Source: Gorsachius magnificus (lineage: Eukaryota > Chordata > Aves > Pelecaniformes > Ardeidae). From it: a DNA stretch of 64,000 nt. Both the position numbers and the translations under genes were made by a program. The notes beneath the pieces are model-generated. The model saw nothing but the letters and a program-made list of their open reading frames with translations. It made no database searches and was not told where the DNA came from. The stretch lies in contig CM067082.1 of the NCBI GenBank assembly GCA_034008185.1, forward strand, positions 7,486,984-7,550,983, given 5' to 3'. This document shows positions 23,721 through 36,475 of this stretch, piece by piece (the first letter of the stretch is position 1; every line of letters starts with the position of its first letter).

Positions 23721-26700
23721 GCTCCTCTTCTTCCCAGCGGGACTCTTAAACTTTGTGAAAATAACCCATTCAGTAACAACAAAGTTAAAGGGAATACCTG
23801 AGCCCATTCCAAGAGAACCAGTGTTAACATGTTCAAGGAAACTAACAGAAAATTACCCAGACCAAATGGAACTGGTTTCTTTTGGTTTTTTTTTTTTTTT
23901 TCTTTTCTTTTTTGTACTCCAGATGTCACAGTCTTTGTAGATCTGACTAATAGCTTGTCTCACTCATACACATGCACACCTTTTGAATGGGGTAAAGGCA
24001 AGTGATGACATTTAGAAAACAGCAGGGGAAAAATGAGCATGTAAGAGGTAAATATAAATCTGACTTAAAGGTAAAGATCAGGCTGCATTTGACTTCAAAG
24101 GCCCAGACAAAAATCTAATATGAGGGCTCTTCTAACACTATCTTATCACATGCACAAGTTTCTGCTTTCACCTTTCAAAAAAATTTATAGTGCAGCTGTG
24201 CATTTTCCCATAAAGTACATGAGTCCCACGCGTTTCAAACCACAAGTTGAATGCTTTGAGAATTTTAGCTTGTATGTCTCATTTTGAACAGAGCAGGTGT
24301 CTGTAGAAACAACACCCAGCTTTGCAGCTCAATTGCCTTGAATAAGGTTGATAAATCCATAAGGAGGGCAGACAGCTAAATACCTTATTTACCAACTTCT
24401 CTGATGATTGAATTAACAGCAAGCCCATGATGTCATAAATAAAGGTAAGTTACTCTGCACAGTGTTATGCTTTTGCAATATGCAGAGAAGCAGTGACATA
24501 ATAAAATAACAAAATAGCATTTTACTTGCTTGGAATGCAGAGCAACAATTTCCATATTTCTGTTTATACAAAATAAAATTTAGGAAAAAAACCCCAAACT
24601 TTAAAATGTTTCAAGGATGTTCAAAGATATCAGAAAACAAATAAATTCTCCTGATCATATGGTTTTGTAGAGCTCAGTTGTCTACAAGTACAACATGCTC
24701 TGTAAGGTGTAAAGCAATAACTTTCTCATGTAGCATACCCTTTCTCAAATGCTCCTTAAATATAACCATTAAAAAATTCCTCAGACATAACCACTAAAAA
24801 GCCAGTAATCACATGGTTAGCATTATACAGATTCTATGAACCTGCTTTGATTAGTGCTGCTCTTTCAGGAAGAACAACTATCATTTTTTCTTTCAACCCT
24901 TACTACTTATAATTGGACAACATTTCCTCTGGAAAGAACTTTTGTCTTTGAAAAACTGTATCCATTTATTTTAACTTCAAAGGTGGAAGAAGCACCCATA
25001 TTGAGCTTTGACTTAAAATCGAGTGATTATTTGGTCTCTTGATCACTTCTCCTTTGATTTCTCTGAAATGTGTTAAAGATTTAAAATCCTCCTTTCCCCT
25101 ATCCTCTTCCTATTTCCTTTTCTTATAGTTATGAACAAGCAGTGTTTAACCTGCTTTAATATACTCTCCAGACTTTGCAATAATAATGTGAGGAGCTGGC
25201 CTGGGTACAAACAGCAAAGTTTTCTCCTTTTTCACTATCACTCATCTCACTGTCATCACAGACTGTTCTGCCAGCGCATTTGCTGGTGCATGGTAGGTAG
25301 CTGGCCCAATGTTTGACTAAATTTACTGCAGTAATATTAAGAACTCCTAATAAATAAACTGCAAGCATTTAGCTGAAAAAAATTCACCAGTAACCTGAAG
25401 AAAATGTGTTTTACAAATCCCTTCAAATTGTTTTTTCTGCATCAGATTTTTGTCATGTGTATCACTTCTAGCCATGGAGAGCAATTATCAGCCCCTACAA
25501 AATACGTAGCTTTTTTGTTTCTGCATTTAGCTTTTTCCAAGACTTTGTCATTCAAGTCCATTGCTGACAGGTTATAGTTTCTGACAAAGGCAGCAGTTAT
25601 TTCTGGAGCCAGATGATTACTTTCCAGTTCTTATGTGTTTATATTAAGCTGATGGCCAAGAATATCTTCTTAAATCATATTAATCTTTCTGCTAATGACA
25701 TAATTTCATTACTACCTTTTGCCCATAGGAGACAACTATTCTAGAAAGACAACTTCAGCTTCCTGACTTAGAAAGGTCTGAATTGCTTTTTGGTTATTCA
25801 GTGTAAACATCCCTAAAGTTTATAATTATTTAGCAAATGGAATATTGTTTCTGGAGCTGTTAGCTGTTCTGGGAAAGGCATCAAATGGGGACACAGCAAT
25901 AACTTCCCTCTTAAATATTTTCCTGTGCATAAGTAGAACCAGGTCTCTACACATATGTAATTACTCTTAAAATTAAATACATAATTATTTATGTATGCTG
26001 GCTACTATCAGCAGTGAAATGGCTATCTTTGTCCTCAGTAGCTTCACCAGTAGTTTATGATATGCAATGAAGATTTTTTTTTTTCCCTTGAAGAGGTACC
26101 AGAGAAATTTAATAAGACAAACAAACAAAAAAAAAAGTCTGAGGTCTTTTTTTCCTGTTTCCTTCTATTGTGAAGTAGTTTTTCTCAGCTGCTGGTGCTG
26201 AAACCCACTTCATATTTGGGTGGGGTTAAAATCAAACCAATCAAAAATATTATACATAAGTGGAATGAATCTTCCATCATATATCCAAAAATAGTACAAA
26301 CACCAAGATATTCGACAGTGACCATACACTCCCAAAAGTATTTTTTTAATGGATTTATCTGTTCTATGCCCATATGATGCCGCAAGTAAAAATTCTGACT
26401 ATTATAAAAAAGTCTTTGCTATTTCTTAAATCTACTTCCTTGCAACTTTTTTTGAAACTTCTTCATTTTATATATGTTCTTCAAAATTCTTCCTGATTGA
26501 TTCAAAAAACCATCTTAACTTACCTATTGTGGTGTTTCAGGTATTACTCTTTGGATCACAGTGGATTCAATGGCTATACCTTAGGGTCAGCCTCACATCT
26601 AAAGGACCTCATATTTTTATGGCCATGTTTTGATCTGTGCTTCATTATGTCTTCCTGGTAATCTTATCTGTCCTCTGCTAGCTTGAACAGTAAGTCTTGT

Positions 26701-29440
26701 GGTTTAGGTATTTCATATTGACCTGTTGATGAGCAAAGTCTCATGGTGACTTCTTTGTCCTCCCCAGATTTTTTATTTTTTTCATCATAGATGGAAATTA
26801 CCCCATGTCTTTTGCAGAACAGTGTGAAATAAATTCCTTTACATTGTAGTACAGTGCTTTACAAAACTGGTGAGAGACACTGCTACTAGACAGTTCTGTT
26901 GACCCTCAAAAACCTTTCTGGTCAGCTGCCAGGCAAGGAAACGAGGAAAAGGAAGTCCTTGTAACAAGTGATGAATTACCTGCTTTTCTGATATCTTAAA
27001 CTAGACTGGAGCAGTTTAAAAACTGAAGCAGGTAGGAAGTGGAGCAGGATCCATTGTCCACAGTAGACTACACAGTTCTTCTGACAAGATGGAAGATATT
27101 GGTTCTGTACAACATCCAGGAACCTACAAAGATAATGGAAGGTCCTGTTCTAAAAATGTCAAGGAATAGCACAACACTGGGACCTGTACCCACTTGCTCA
27201 CTAAATAGCATCAGCACCCAGAGTCTCTGATAGAGAGGTGCAAGAACTCTTCAGTCTTGCTCACTGCGACTTTGCTTTTTTTGTCGTAGGTGGCAAGTAA
27301 ATTTAATGTCCTGAAGCTGCTGCTAGTTAATTGAGGCTCTGGGTAGGAGTCAGCCAGAATAACTATTTGCCCACACTCTGGAGACCTCCTTTCCTTTTAG
27401 AACAGAACTGAGTGGGCTGGATGTGCTCCTTCTGCTAACTGGCATGGCAGGCACATCCAGTTGGTGCAACCACTGTCTACATTTAGATAGAGCTGGCACA
27501 AGCAACTCCTGCAGATTATGATATTCCCTGCTGCTGGAGAGAGAGAAAGGGAAGGGAAGAAGGCAGGAAAGGAAAAACTTTGCACAGGAAGTTATTAAAA
27601 GGCCTTTGTAACAACATGGTGACACCTTGCCAAGATGTGTACACACACCCTGAAACCTCATAGGTGACTGCAACAAATCAGCCTCCTATATAAAGAAATT
27701 ATTAAGAAGTCTAATTTAGGTTAATCTCAATTAGATTAATTCTAGCCCTGTAATCACTGGGTTTTTTTCTTCTAGGAGAACAAAAAATAGAAATATTTTT
27801 TGTCCATTCAGCTTTGTATTTGATGATAAAATAGGCCATGGATACATCCTTATCTGGCAGGAACCTTAAGAAATATGCAAGACATTCATCCAAGTTAGGT
27901 ATCTTTTTCTATTTTTCAAAGATCATGAGAGAGAACAAAGTATTACTGCAGGTTATCACAGGAAATTGAACCTATCAAGTGCTAGTGCAAACTACTCATT
28001 CCACCACCATGCTTTTGCACACCCATCAGCTGATACACTGTACAGTGCTGCAATATGATCTTGTTTAAAGAAGAATCTGCTAGCGACATGTTTTGAGCAG
28101 AAGGGACAATAAAAGGATGGGTTTGTATTTGATGAACAGAGAGAGATGTTTATGTGCATATGTGCATATTTAAAGACATACATAAAGAAAAGGATTTATA
28201 CAAAATGGAAATATTTATTCTTTGCTTTTCATTTATTTTTAACATTTTAAAATGAGCTTCCCCAGTAAGAAGTCAACACTGTATCTTGTGCTGTGTTGAT
28301 AGCTCATACCTTTTGTTAAATAGCTCATACTAAATTGTCTATTCCCTCAACATTATACAGCAAAACTGTTCATGTAATACTAATAAAGAAAGCATTTATA
28401 GAGACCAGGATTAGTTAGAAAACAGTACACAAACAAGAAAATAAATGAAAAAAGGCTACATATCCAGGAAATTAATCACAAAGAATAATTGAGTCAGTTA
28501 CTGTCAAATGGGTTTAAGCAAAAGCCAGGAGGAAAGGCTAATCTAATGGTAAAGAAAGTGATCCGTGATTATATTTCTGCCTCTGCCAAAGGTGTCCTCT
28601 CTGCCCTCATTTGACCACAACCAATTTAATCATTCTGTCTCCAGACTGTAAAATGGGGATGATGTTCTGTCTCTTCTGATTTTCAGTTCCTTGATGTTAT
28701 ATCTTGTTTTAACCTGCTTTTGCTTGGGGCTCCTAGGTATGATTTAAACAAGCAATCTTGCCTATATGCTCTACACTTGTGAGACAGATCTGCTGCATTT
28801 GGACCACAATTTGATTGCGTCATCTGCCCTGCCCACTTTGGACATGGGACTTACAGGGAAATATTAGCGACAATGGCCAAGCTCCATAGTCATTACACAA
28901 GTTGGAACGAGGATCTCATCCTAGCTGTTGATGACACATTACTGAAAAATTTGGATAATAAGAAAGTGTTCTCTCAACACAAGGTTTTCAAGGTCTGTAT
29001 GGTGTCTTTTAATTGTGTAACTTCTGAGTTATATACTCTTCCATAAAATATTTTAAGAGCTAATAAAAAATTCCATGTTTGTTGGTTTACCTGTATTTTT
29101 AATAATAGAATTCTCAGTACTACATTTTTTAAGAAGAAGTGAGTTAAGTGCCTTTGCAAATCTTGTAATAATAGGGAGAAGGAGAATACTCATCTGCTGC
29201 ACTCTTTTCTCTGTTGTTACTTGTTTAATTATATTAAGTAATTTATGTTCTTCATATTTATCCCCTTACAACTATATTGGATTTGCATGACAAGTTTTTG
29301 GTAGTGGAGGGCCTACAGGGGTGGCTTCTGTCAGAAGATGCCAGAAGCTTCCCCCATGCCTGACAGAGCCAATGCCAGACAGCTCCAAGACAGACCCACC
29401 TCAGCTGACCATGAGCAACAGTGGTAGTGCCTCTGGGATA

Positions 29441-29452
29441 ACGTATTTAAGA
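29441..29452 (+). promoter_or_regulatory. TATA-like element of the LTR
   Basis: CGTATTTAAGAA followed by a G/A tract, at the same relative place as in the sister LTR. It is a plausible relic of the proviral promoter; activity is unknown. Confidence 0.4.
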
Positions 29453-29569
29453 AGGGGGAAAAAAAAACCCAAACCCTGCACAACACCAGCAGCAGTCAGA
29501 AGAGAGGAGTCAAAGTATGAGAGAAAACATCCCTACAGCCCCCCAGGCCAGTGGCACAGGAGGGCAGGA

Positions 29570-29830
29570 GGGGCTCCAGGCGCTGGAGCAGAGATTCCCC
29601 TCAGCCCCTGGGGCAGCCCATGGTGGGGCAGGCTGTGCCCCTGCAGCCCAGGGAGGCCCACGCTGGAGCCGTCTGCTCCTGAGGGACTGCACCCCGTGGG
29701 AAGGAGGGACCCAGGCTGGAGCAGCTGGTGAGGAACTGCAGCCCGTGGGAAGGGCCCAGGCTGGAGCAGTGCGTGGGGGACTGTCTGCCGTGGGGGGGAC
29801 CCCGGGCTGGGGCAGGGGAGGAGTGTGAGG
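29570..29830 (+). repeat. GC-rich internal LTR repeats, CpG retained
   Basis: Units of roughly 35-50 bp with the core GGCTGGAGCAG and the link CTGCAGCCCGTGGGAAG recur near 29577, 29662, 29711, 29757 and 29804. Many CpG sites survive. The interval stands out as a CpG-island-like patch in AT-rich surroundings. Confidence 0.7.
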
Positions 29831-32800
29831 AGTCCTGCCCTGGGGAGGAAGGAGCGGCAGGGACAGTGTGTGATGGACTGACCCCAACATCCCACCCCCG
29901 TGCTGGGAGGGAGGAGGTAGAAAAAAATTGGAAGTTAAGCCCAGGAAGAAGGGAGGGTGAAAGGAAGGTGTTTTAAGATATAGGTTTTATTTTTCATTAT
30001 CCTATTCTGATTTGATTGGTAATGAATTAAACTAATTTCATCAAATTGAATTTGTTTTGCCCATAGTGATAATTGGTGAGTGATCGCTCCTTGTTCTTAT
30101 CTCAACCCATGAGCCTTTTATTATATATTCTCTCCCCTGTCCAGATGAGGAGGGGGAGTGATAGAACAGCTTCAGTGGACACCTGGCATCCAGCTGAGGT
30201 CAACCCACCACAAGGCCAGTAATTCAAGTACTTGATTATTTCACCTGACATTAAAGACACTTAGTACTTCTGCTTAACAAATGTCCAGTCCAGATTACAA
30301 AACTACTACAAGTGATTTTATTTGTCAAAAGCCAATATGTTTCCAAGACACGACGTTGATGAAACTACAGTCTCTAAACCATTGTGTTTCTGAAAATGCT
30401 ATGGCAAACTAATCTGCTGTTGTGGTGCCAGAAGCCTTTCTCACTCAGCAAGAGGCAGCTTAAGACAATAACATTGCTTTCAGGGACCTAAAGACTGAAG
30501 AGGACAGTGGAGATCAGAGAAGTTTAAGGGCAGGTCTAATCTTTTGTAGACTATTAACTGAGTTTTCAAATGAAAAAGATTTACTCTATGTTGATCTCAT
30601 AATTTCAGTTCATCTTTGAACCGGAAAACCTGAAGAGCATTTCACAAGAGTAAAGCTGTGGAGAGCCTTATGCATGGCTGCTCTGATGAAGCAGGTTTCA
30701 CTGAGCAGCCTCAGGAAACAAAGACAGTCTAGTTTCCAAAGAGATTGGAGGCCCTTAGAAACACTTTCACCCCACTGCAGTCACTGGCCTGGGGGGAAGA
30801 ACCGATTGTTTCATAGAGATCATCAAAGCCCCTCAGATCCTTAGCTCCACAGTACTGCCATTCTACACTTCTTGTGTATGAACCCATATGACCTGCCAAG
30901 TGCAATTCACTGTCTGTCCCATGTTGTGACTAGTTTTTATCTCCTCCTGCTTTCCACTGTCACTTGTCCTCACAACTTTACATGAACTTGCTTGGAGCTG
31001 CAGTAGTCCTTGCCTTTTCTGTTCAAAGGAACAAAAGGTTTGCCCCAGCTTACTCTTTAGCATGGTAATGAGGATTAAAGCTGGAACACAGCAATGTGAA
31101 ATTCATCACAACAAATGTGTGATGATCATTCCTGTGATGTGGACAATGTTTTAAGAGAAGGTAGGAAGACGTCAAAAAGTTCAAAGGACTGATCAAATCA
31201 CATTGATTTAATTCCTTTTGGAAGTGCAACTTGCTAGCATCTGATCCTGTTTTGCTGATGCAGTACAGTTCACAAGGCAAGGTTCTGTCTGACAGCCTGG
31301 CTTTGAATTTTCTTACCTTCCTTCTGTAGATTGATCCGTTTATCTGACCCAAAGTTGTTTCATGGGATTAGATTATTATTCATATTATTTTAGATTATTT
31401 TCACATGTTTAAAGGCCACAAGTTTAATTTTCCACTATATGGAATCCAATTAACTTCGTAGCCCTTCTAATAAAATCCCTTTTTTCCTTCCTTTCCTTTT
31501 ACCCAAAACAAAGTATACCCTGATCTCCTGCCCCTTTAGAAAACATTAATTTCTTTCTCCTTACCTTCTCCATATCTCTTTAGGAGAAAATAATATGATA
31601 TAGATGGTCAGGGTAGAGGGCTGTAACACACCCTACAGGTTTGGGACTGCAATAAGCCATCTATTTGCCTGGCAGCTTTTTCACCTCTTAGTCTTCTGGG
31701 CCTAAATCCAAGCATAAGCACTGTCTCTTGCTCCTGACAGGAAGACATAGCTGTGATCTACTCATTAGGAAAACTTTTGTCTGTATGTTCTTGTCACCTG
31801 TGTATCAGGTGTGATATGCTGCCCTTCTTGCTTTATGAAACCTTTTTTTCCTGCTCTTTCACTCAAAATAATCCTCAGTCTTGTCAAGACTCCCCGTTAT
31901 TTTCAGTTCTCTTTTATTTCCAGTGTGTTAAGTTTTTGTGAACATAATTTTTTCCCTTAGGAATGACTGCAAACTTTTTTACACCCTTAATGTATGTGGC
32001 TCGACACACTATTGCATTTCACAAAAATATAGTCAAGTAGTCACGACACAGAAAGTAGAATATGAATTATGCTAATGCATCATATTACTACGCAAAGTAA
32101 AGCCATGAGGTTGTTAAGTCAGTGGACTCAAAGTGACATGTCAAGAGGGAATTCTGTAAAAAGACACATACATTCCTTTCAGTTCTTTGGAGATGCTCAG
32201 CCTTCCCCCTCAACTTTGTTTTTGGTGGCAGCTCTCATGCAGAAACAAAGTCTTCAGAACTGAATTCATGAAAAAAAACTTCCCATAAATAACTTCTGAG
32301 CAAAGGAGGCCAAGGGAACTCTCCTAATGGCAAAAAAAGATTAAAAAAAAAAAAAACCCTTCGTGTTGGAAAAATAGGATTGAAATTAACTCAAACTGTA
32401 GGGCCAGCTAAGCCCAGAGAACATTAGCCACAATCAAGGGGGATGCTATTATAATCAAAAGTGTCGAAAGCAGCATTCAGATATAAGGAACATTAAAACA
32501 CTCCAACATACAGAGTCAGAGTGCATTAATAAACCATTACAAAAATGTAGGTGAGAACATTTTCTGTGCTGAGAGTGAACAAAAAGCCAAGCTGAAATTT
32601 ATCAGAAATGCCCTTTTCCAGTAAGCAGTGAATGACTTCACCAAGAAGATGTCTTCTAACTTCAAGACTTAAGGTTACAGCCAACTCTGTTCTCAACAGT
32701 CTCAAAACCAATTAATTCTGCCAGGGGATGTTCAAATCAAAGTTTTCCACTGACCTTATTTGTAAAATGAAGACTTAATTGGTAAATGAACCCAAACTCT

Positions 32801-34691
32801 AGATGTCCTGTGATTCTGAAAAGCTGTCATTAATATATTTTTTCAATGAAAAATATCAGTATGAACTAGATTGAGATCACCAAATGCTTGCCTTTGGTTT
32901 ATTTCTGTTAATTACAAGATGGAGTTTTTATAAACTTTTAAATGGCAGCAGATAGTGCAGAAACACCTGCAGACATACACAGACACATATATACATAGAT
33001 TTTTAAGAGACACAAAAGCAGACTTTCAATTCTTTATCAGCTTTGAATTCTATTTGAAGGTAATTATATGCCATATGAATAAAGTTAACATTTAGCAGTA
33101 ACAAAATAAGAAATAGTCTTGCATTAATCCACTTACCAGCAGTAGCACTAAACATGGGCAAAATATTTAAAACATCAAAGTAGGATAAGGTCAATACGCC
33201 AAGCCACAAACTGCAGATTTCTGACACATCTTCAGTATGTTTTATAAGGTGGCCTTTGTGCAGTTTGATACCAAACGTGCTCATTATCAGGAAGAGATAA
33301 GCAGCATTTGCCTCATAAAGGTTGAAATGTTGAGTTTGAGAAGCCTTCTGCTGCAAGAATTTTTTTATCTTTTGCATTTCTATGCATACCTGGAAAGACT
33401 AATAGCAGCGCATAACATTTTCAAAAGATAAGAATAGAAAAGTCAAGCACTGCTTCACCAATAAGTAAATCACTCTTGAGAAATGACGCAGCTGTAGGAC
33501 ACTTGCACTCCTTGGAGTGTGAAGAATCAACCTATATAATTGTCAAAGGACTGTTTTGGTTCACCGTTGGAGATGACATAGGCCAACAGGCTAAAGGTAT
33601 CATCTGGCTGTTGTTGAAGAGTTGAGAACTCCAGCCAGAGTGCAGGGAAAATTGTATTCACCTGGTCTCTGAAAAAGGAAAATACTATCTGAAAAAAAGT
33701 GTTTCCTTGTGACTTTGTTTATATAGTAATGTCACTGTAAGAAAATCTTCCCAGAATCTATACAAATCCTAAGGACGTTCCTGTGAAATAAATAAGTATT
33801 GGTGAGGAGAGTGAGAAATCATTAACCGGTTTGTTTTCTTGGCCTGCAAATGTTTGACAACTGACAGTGTTTTGAATTCAGAGAGAAGTGGATAAATTGC
33901 AGCTTCTTCTCATCCCCCTGGGAGACACCATTTTTGTCTGAAGAACCACCAGGGGGCAATTCTTTCTTTATTCTCTGGGCTACCTCCAGGTAAGCTACTT
34001 CTACTATGGCTAGTCCACATGGGCTTGCTCCACAGAATATACTAGAGCTTAAACCTACTCTGGTGAGTTCTCTGGTTCTCATATACTCAAATCTATTCAC
34101 ATTTTAAAACAAGATCTGACAAGGATTTTATTACACCAGACTGTAGTCATGTTAGCTTTGGGGCAAACCATTTTTGCACTGTGCTACAGTTGTTACAGAA
34201 ATCGTGTGGCACTTGTTTTATGTTCCTTTAAAAACGGGAATACATCTATCTGTAAGTAATTAGGCTTGATGTCGGAAAGCCACAGTGAAATTCTTTGGCT
34301 TTTGATACTCAGGAGAGATTATAATTTCCTGCAGTGTGTTCATCTTGCAGCAAAGCCCAGTTCTCAAAGATGTGTATCACCAAAACTGTTCAGCATAGTC
34401 CTGTTTTCTCTCACTAATGCTAGCAGGGCTACACCAGCTTCAGTTTGAAAAGTCAGACCAGTGTGTCCACAAATGTAGACAAATGCCTAAATTTAAGCAT
34501 GCTTAAGAACATGCTTACATTTATACTTAAATTCATCATTATTCTGCAAAAGTTAGAATCATAGAATAGCCCAACCGTTAAGCCCTAGCAGGTGTTTTTA
34601 TTACACTGCCATGTTTTGTTGAATCAGCTTCTAAGGATCAATTTATGAGAGATGTTAGTTGAAGAGTCGTTTCTGGTAACTACTGATAGTA

Positions 34692-34722
34692 GGATATCTC
34701 CTGTCAATAGCAGGAGATATTC
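34692..34722. other. Short near-perfect hairpin, 13-bp stem with 5-nt loop
   Basis: The arm 34692-34704 (GGATATCTCCTGT) pairs with 34710-34722 (GCAGGAGATATTC) around the loop CAATA. That gives eleven Watson-Crick pairs and two G-T/G-U positions. The stem does not extend convincingly outward, so it is too short for a standard microRNA precursor. Confidence 0.7.
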
Positions 34723-35129
34723 AGTACCTTTCTAGGCTGGTGTTTTCAACATCTTTAGAAGAATTTTTAGAAGTAAAAGTAATAGTAATAATAATGGAGA
34801 TTTTAACCTTACATTTGTACTTTGATGTATGATGTTTAATACAAGTCACAGTGAGACTAAAAGGGAAACACTCCTAATTCAGATAGCTAATTCCAGAAGA
34901 ATCACACCATACCAGGCATGTCAACTTTTACCACATTTATTAAATCCATTGCTAATTCTGTGAGATTACATAAATTAGACTTTCCTTAATTGGCCGTTAC
35001 AAAATAGTCTCCCTAGGAACATTTCGTCTAACAGAAGATTTAAAATTCCATTAATAGCAATGGCAGCACTGTAGCTAAAAGAAAGTAGGTTTGTCTGATA
35101 TTTTGTCTAAAATAGTCAGGGTAATTGAT

Positions 35130-35146
35130 GGGGGGGGGGCAGGGGG
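35130..35146 (+). repeat. G10 tract followed by CA-G5
   Basis: Ten G, then CA, then five G. It could support G-rich secondary structure, though with only two well separated tracts a four-tract quadruplex would require splitting the G10 run. Confidence 0.8.
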
Positions 35147-36134
35147 AGAGGACGCCATTATCTCAGTGATTGATATAGGCCTTTTTCCAATTACATCAGC
35201 TCTTTCCAGTGGAGACAGGTCATGGTACTTATAGATGTGCAGCTACAGGTTTAAGAGTATTTGACAAATAACCATAATTTAAAATACAATTATTAAAAAA
35301 GATAAGAAGGGTGCTGTACAACTTTTTTCTGTATGTGTAGGACAGTAAAGGAAGTACAGAAACTTTTCCACAGTTGTTAATATGACAGGATTATATTTGG
35401 AGCTCTGTTTCACCAACATTACAAAGGGGGAGCTAGTATTTTGAAATTAAAAAGATTTCCCCAGAACTATGTCGGGTGAGTGCATGTGATCCAAATAATA
35501 ACAATGTAAAGACAAAATGTATGTAACTCCTTAGTCTTTATCACAGGTTATTGCAAAGCAAGGCACGGTTCCTAGGCACATGGGTTTATAACTATAGCTC
35601 CACTGAGTGAATGAAAAACTACAGCAAGCCAAACATTTCATCGAGGTCACCGTGACTGATGTAATGAATGAAAAAAACGTAACTTTGCAAAAAGTGGAGG
35701 CTCATATTCAGAAATCTTATGTTCTCTTTTATTTCAGATCTCTGTGTTCAGAATCCCTGAAATAAAGGGTGTCTCAAAAACTTGGATATTAATGAAGTGA
35801 ACAAAAATCTCTTTGGTTCCAATAAAAACAGCTCTTTCCTTGAATTCCTCAGAACTATTATTTTAATAAAAAAGACAACACAGATAAACAATTTTACAAA
35901 CTGATAAATACTCATAACTCTGGTTCTAACCCATGAACAGTCCATGAAGTGAACACTAGATGACACAAATGAGAACTTAGCCTACAAGGGAGTAACATCT
36001 CCCACTACTGGCATGTTCTTAGCTCTCAGCTGAGTTAGGTTTTCCAGTTTGGGCCTCACTCTTTAAGTTAGACATGAATCAGTTTGGGGGAGGACAGGAG
36101 TTTCCAGGGAACTATTAATCATTCCCAGCCAGAA

Positions 36135-36475
36135 AAGACTGAAATGGCTGAAGCTGCTCAGCTTAAGGGAGGGAACACTGGATGGAGACTATGCAGATGG
36201 ACTCGAAATATCTGTTGCTATGAAAGAAAGGAAAATCCTGGTTTCTGTGCCTATGGTGAATAAAAAAGGAAACAGTGAGGTTAAATTGAAGAAGAAATTA
36301 TTCAGGTATAGGCATCGGGAAAGCTTTTAAGAGGAAGTGTAAAATGCTGAAACAAATTCCCTGAGGATTTTGTGGAGTTAGGCATCTTGAAGAACAAGTT
36401 AGACAACATCTGTCAGGAATAGCATTTGCACAGTTTATCCTGCCCTAGGGAAAAAGGAGGAACTTGACAAAATAT
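36135..36475 (+). mobile_element. Ancient CR1-type LINE 3' fragment
   Basis: Decayed CR1 3' region on the plus strand. GCTGCTCAGCTTAAGGGAGG corresponds to the FSLEKR-coding segment. TGCTGAAACAAATTCCCTGA corresponds to the usual CTCTGGAACAG-TTCCC segment. AAGAACAAGTTAGACAACAT and CTGTCAGGAATAGCATTTG match the segment of the old amniote CR1 subgroup (…AACAGGTTGGACAAACACCTGTCAGGGATGGT…). No intact frame or tail survives. The age is clearly greater than that of the copies at 5655 and 16167-17386. Confidence 0.75.

Larger units (their letters stand above)
17387..29272. other. 12 kb non-coding block, repeat-poor
   Basis: The longest interval without a recognisable transposon. I find no exon, tRNA or known RNA gene. 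It contains simple repeats only: (TA)n-A16 at 20458-20486, TATC units near 21811-21825, (CAAA)n at 22044-22070, T/G-rich tracts at 23653-23720 and a poly(T)-rich stretch at 23885-23912. Low-complexity frames around 23594-23940 are artefacts of those tracts. Nothing supports a gene. Confidence 0.5.
29273..30212 (+). mobile_element. Solo LTR, same avian ERVL-type family, CpG-rich copy
   Basis: It aligns end to end with the LTR at 14968-16019: TATATTGGATTTGCATGAC matches TGTATTGGGTTTATGTGCC, and the right end CAACCCACCACA matches AACCCAACACA. The terminal TG has mutated to TA. In order: a GGTAGTGGAGG leader, the TATA-like CGTATTTAAGAAGG, GC-rich repeats at about 29570-29830, and a 3' part whose poly(A) signal is AATGAA. 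It is about 110 bp shorter than the sister, mainly by fewer internal repeats. Several open frames on both strands (up to 136 codons) come from the GC-rich repeats. No proviral interior adjoins it, and the flanks (ACAAC and AGGCC) show no target-site duplication. Confidence 0.85.
30213..36134. other. 5.9 kb non-coding block, no gene seen
   Basis: No transposon family or exon is recognised. Notable items are an A-rich run at 32342-32357, a strong short hairpin at 34692-34722 and a G10 tract at 35130-35139. The longest non-repeat open frame of the window lies here (33003-33377, minus, 124 codons): it has hydrophobic stretches but no domain I recognise and could be chance. Confidence 0.5.

Noticed and set aside
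23594..23940. Lys/Asn-rich frame (minus) and overlapping plus frame
   Set aside because: Driven by poly(T)/TTG low-complexity tracts; no conserved-looking domain.
29321..29976. Several open frames of 82-136 codons on both strands
   Set aside because: They are artefacts of the CpG-rich LTR repeats; similar Pro/Gly/Ala-rich frames in several registers show there is no real coding frame.
14968..30212. The two LTRs as 5' and 3' ends of one provirus
   Set aside because: The interval between them is 13 kb without any gag/pol/env-like sequence, contains CR1 insertions and 12 kb of anonymous DNA, and the LTRs differ too much in repeat number and decay.
34557..34568. GAATCATAGAAT resembling a CR1 tail
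   Set aside because: Only 12 bp match and no CR1 body is adjacent on either side.
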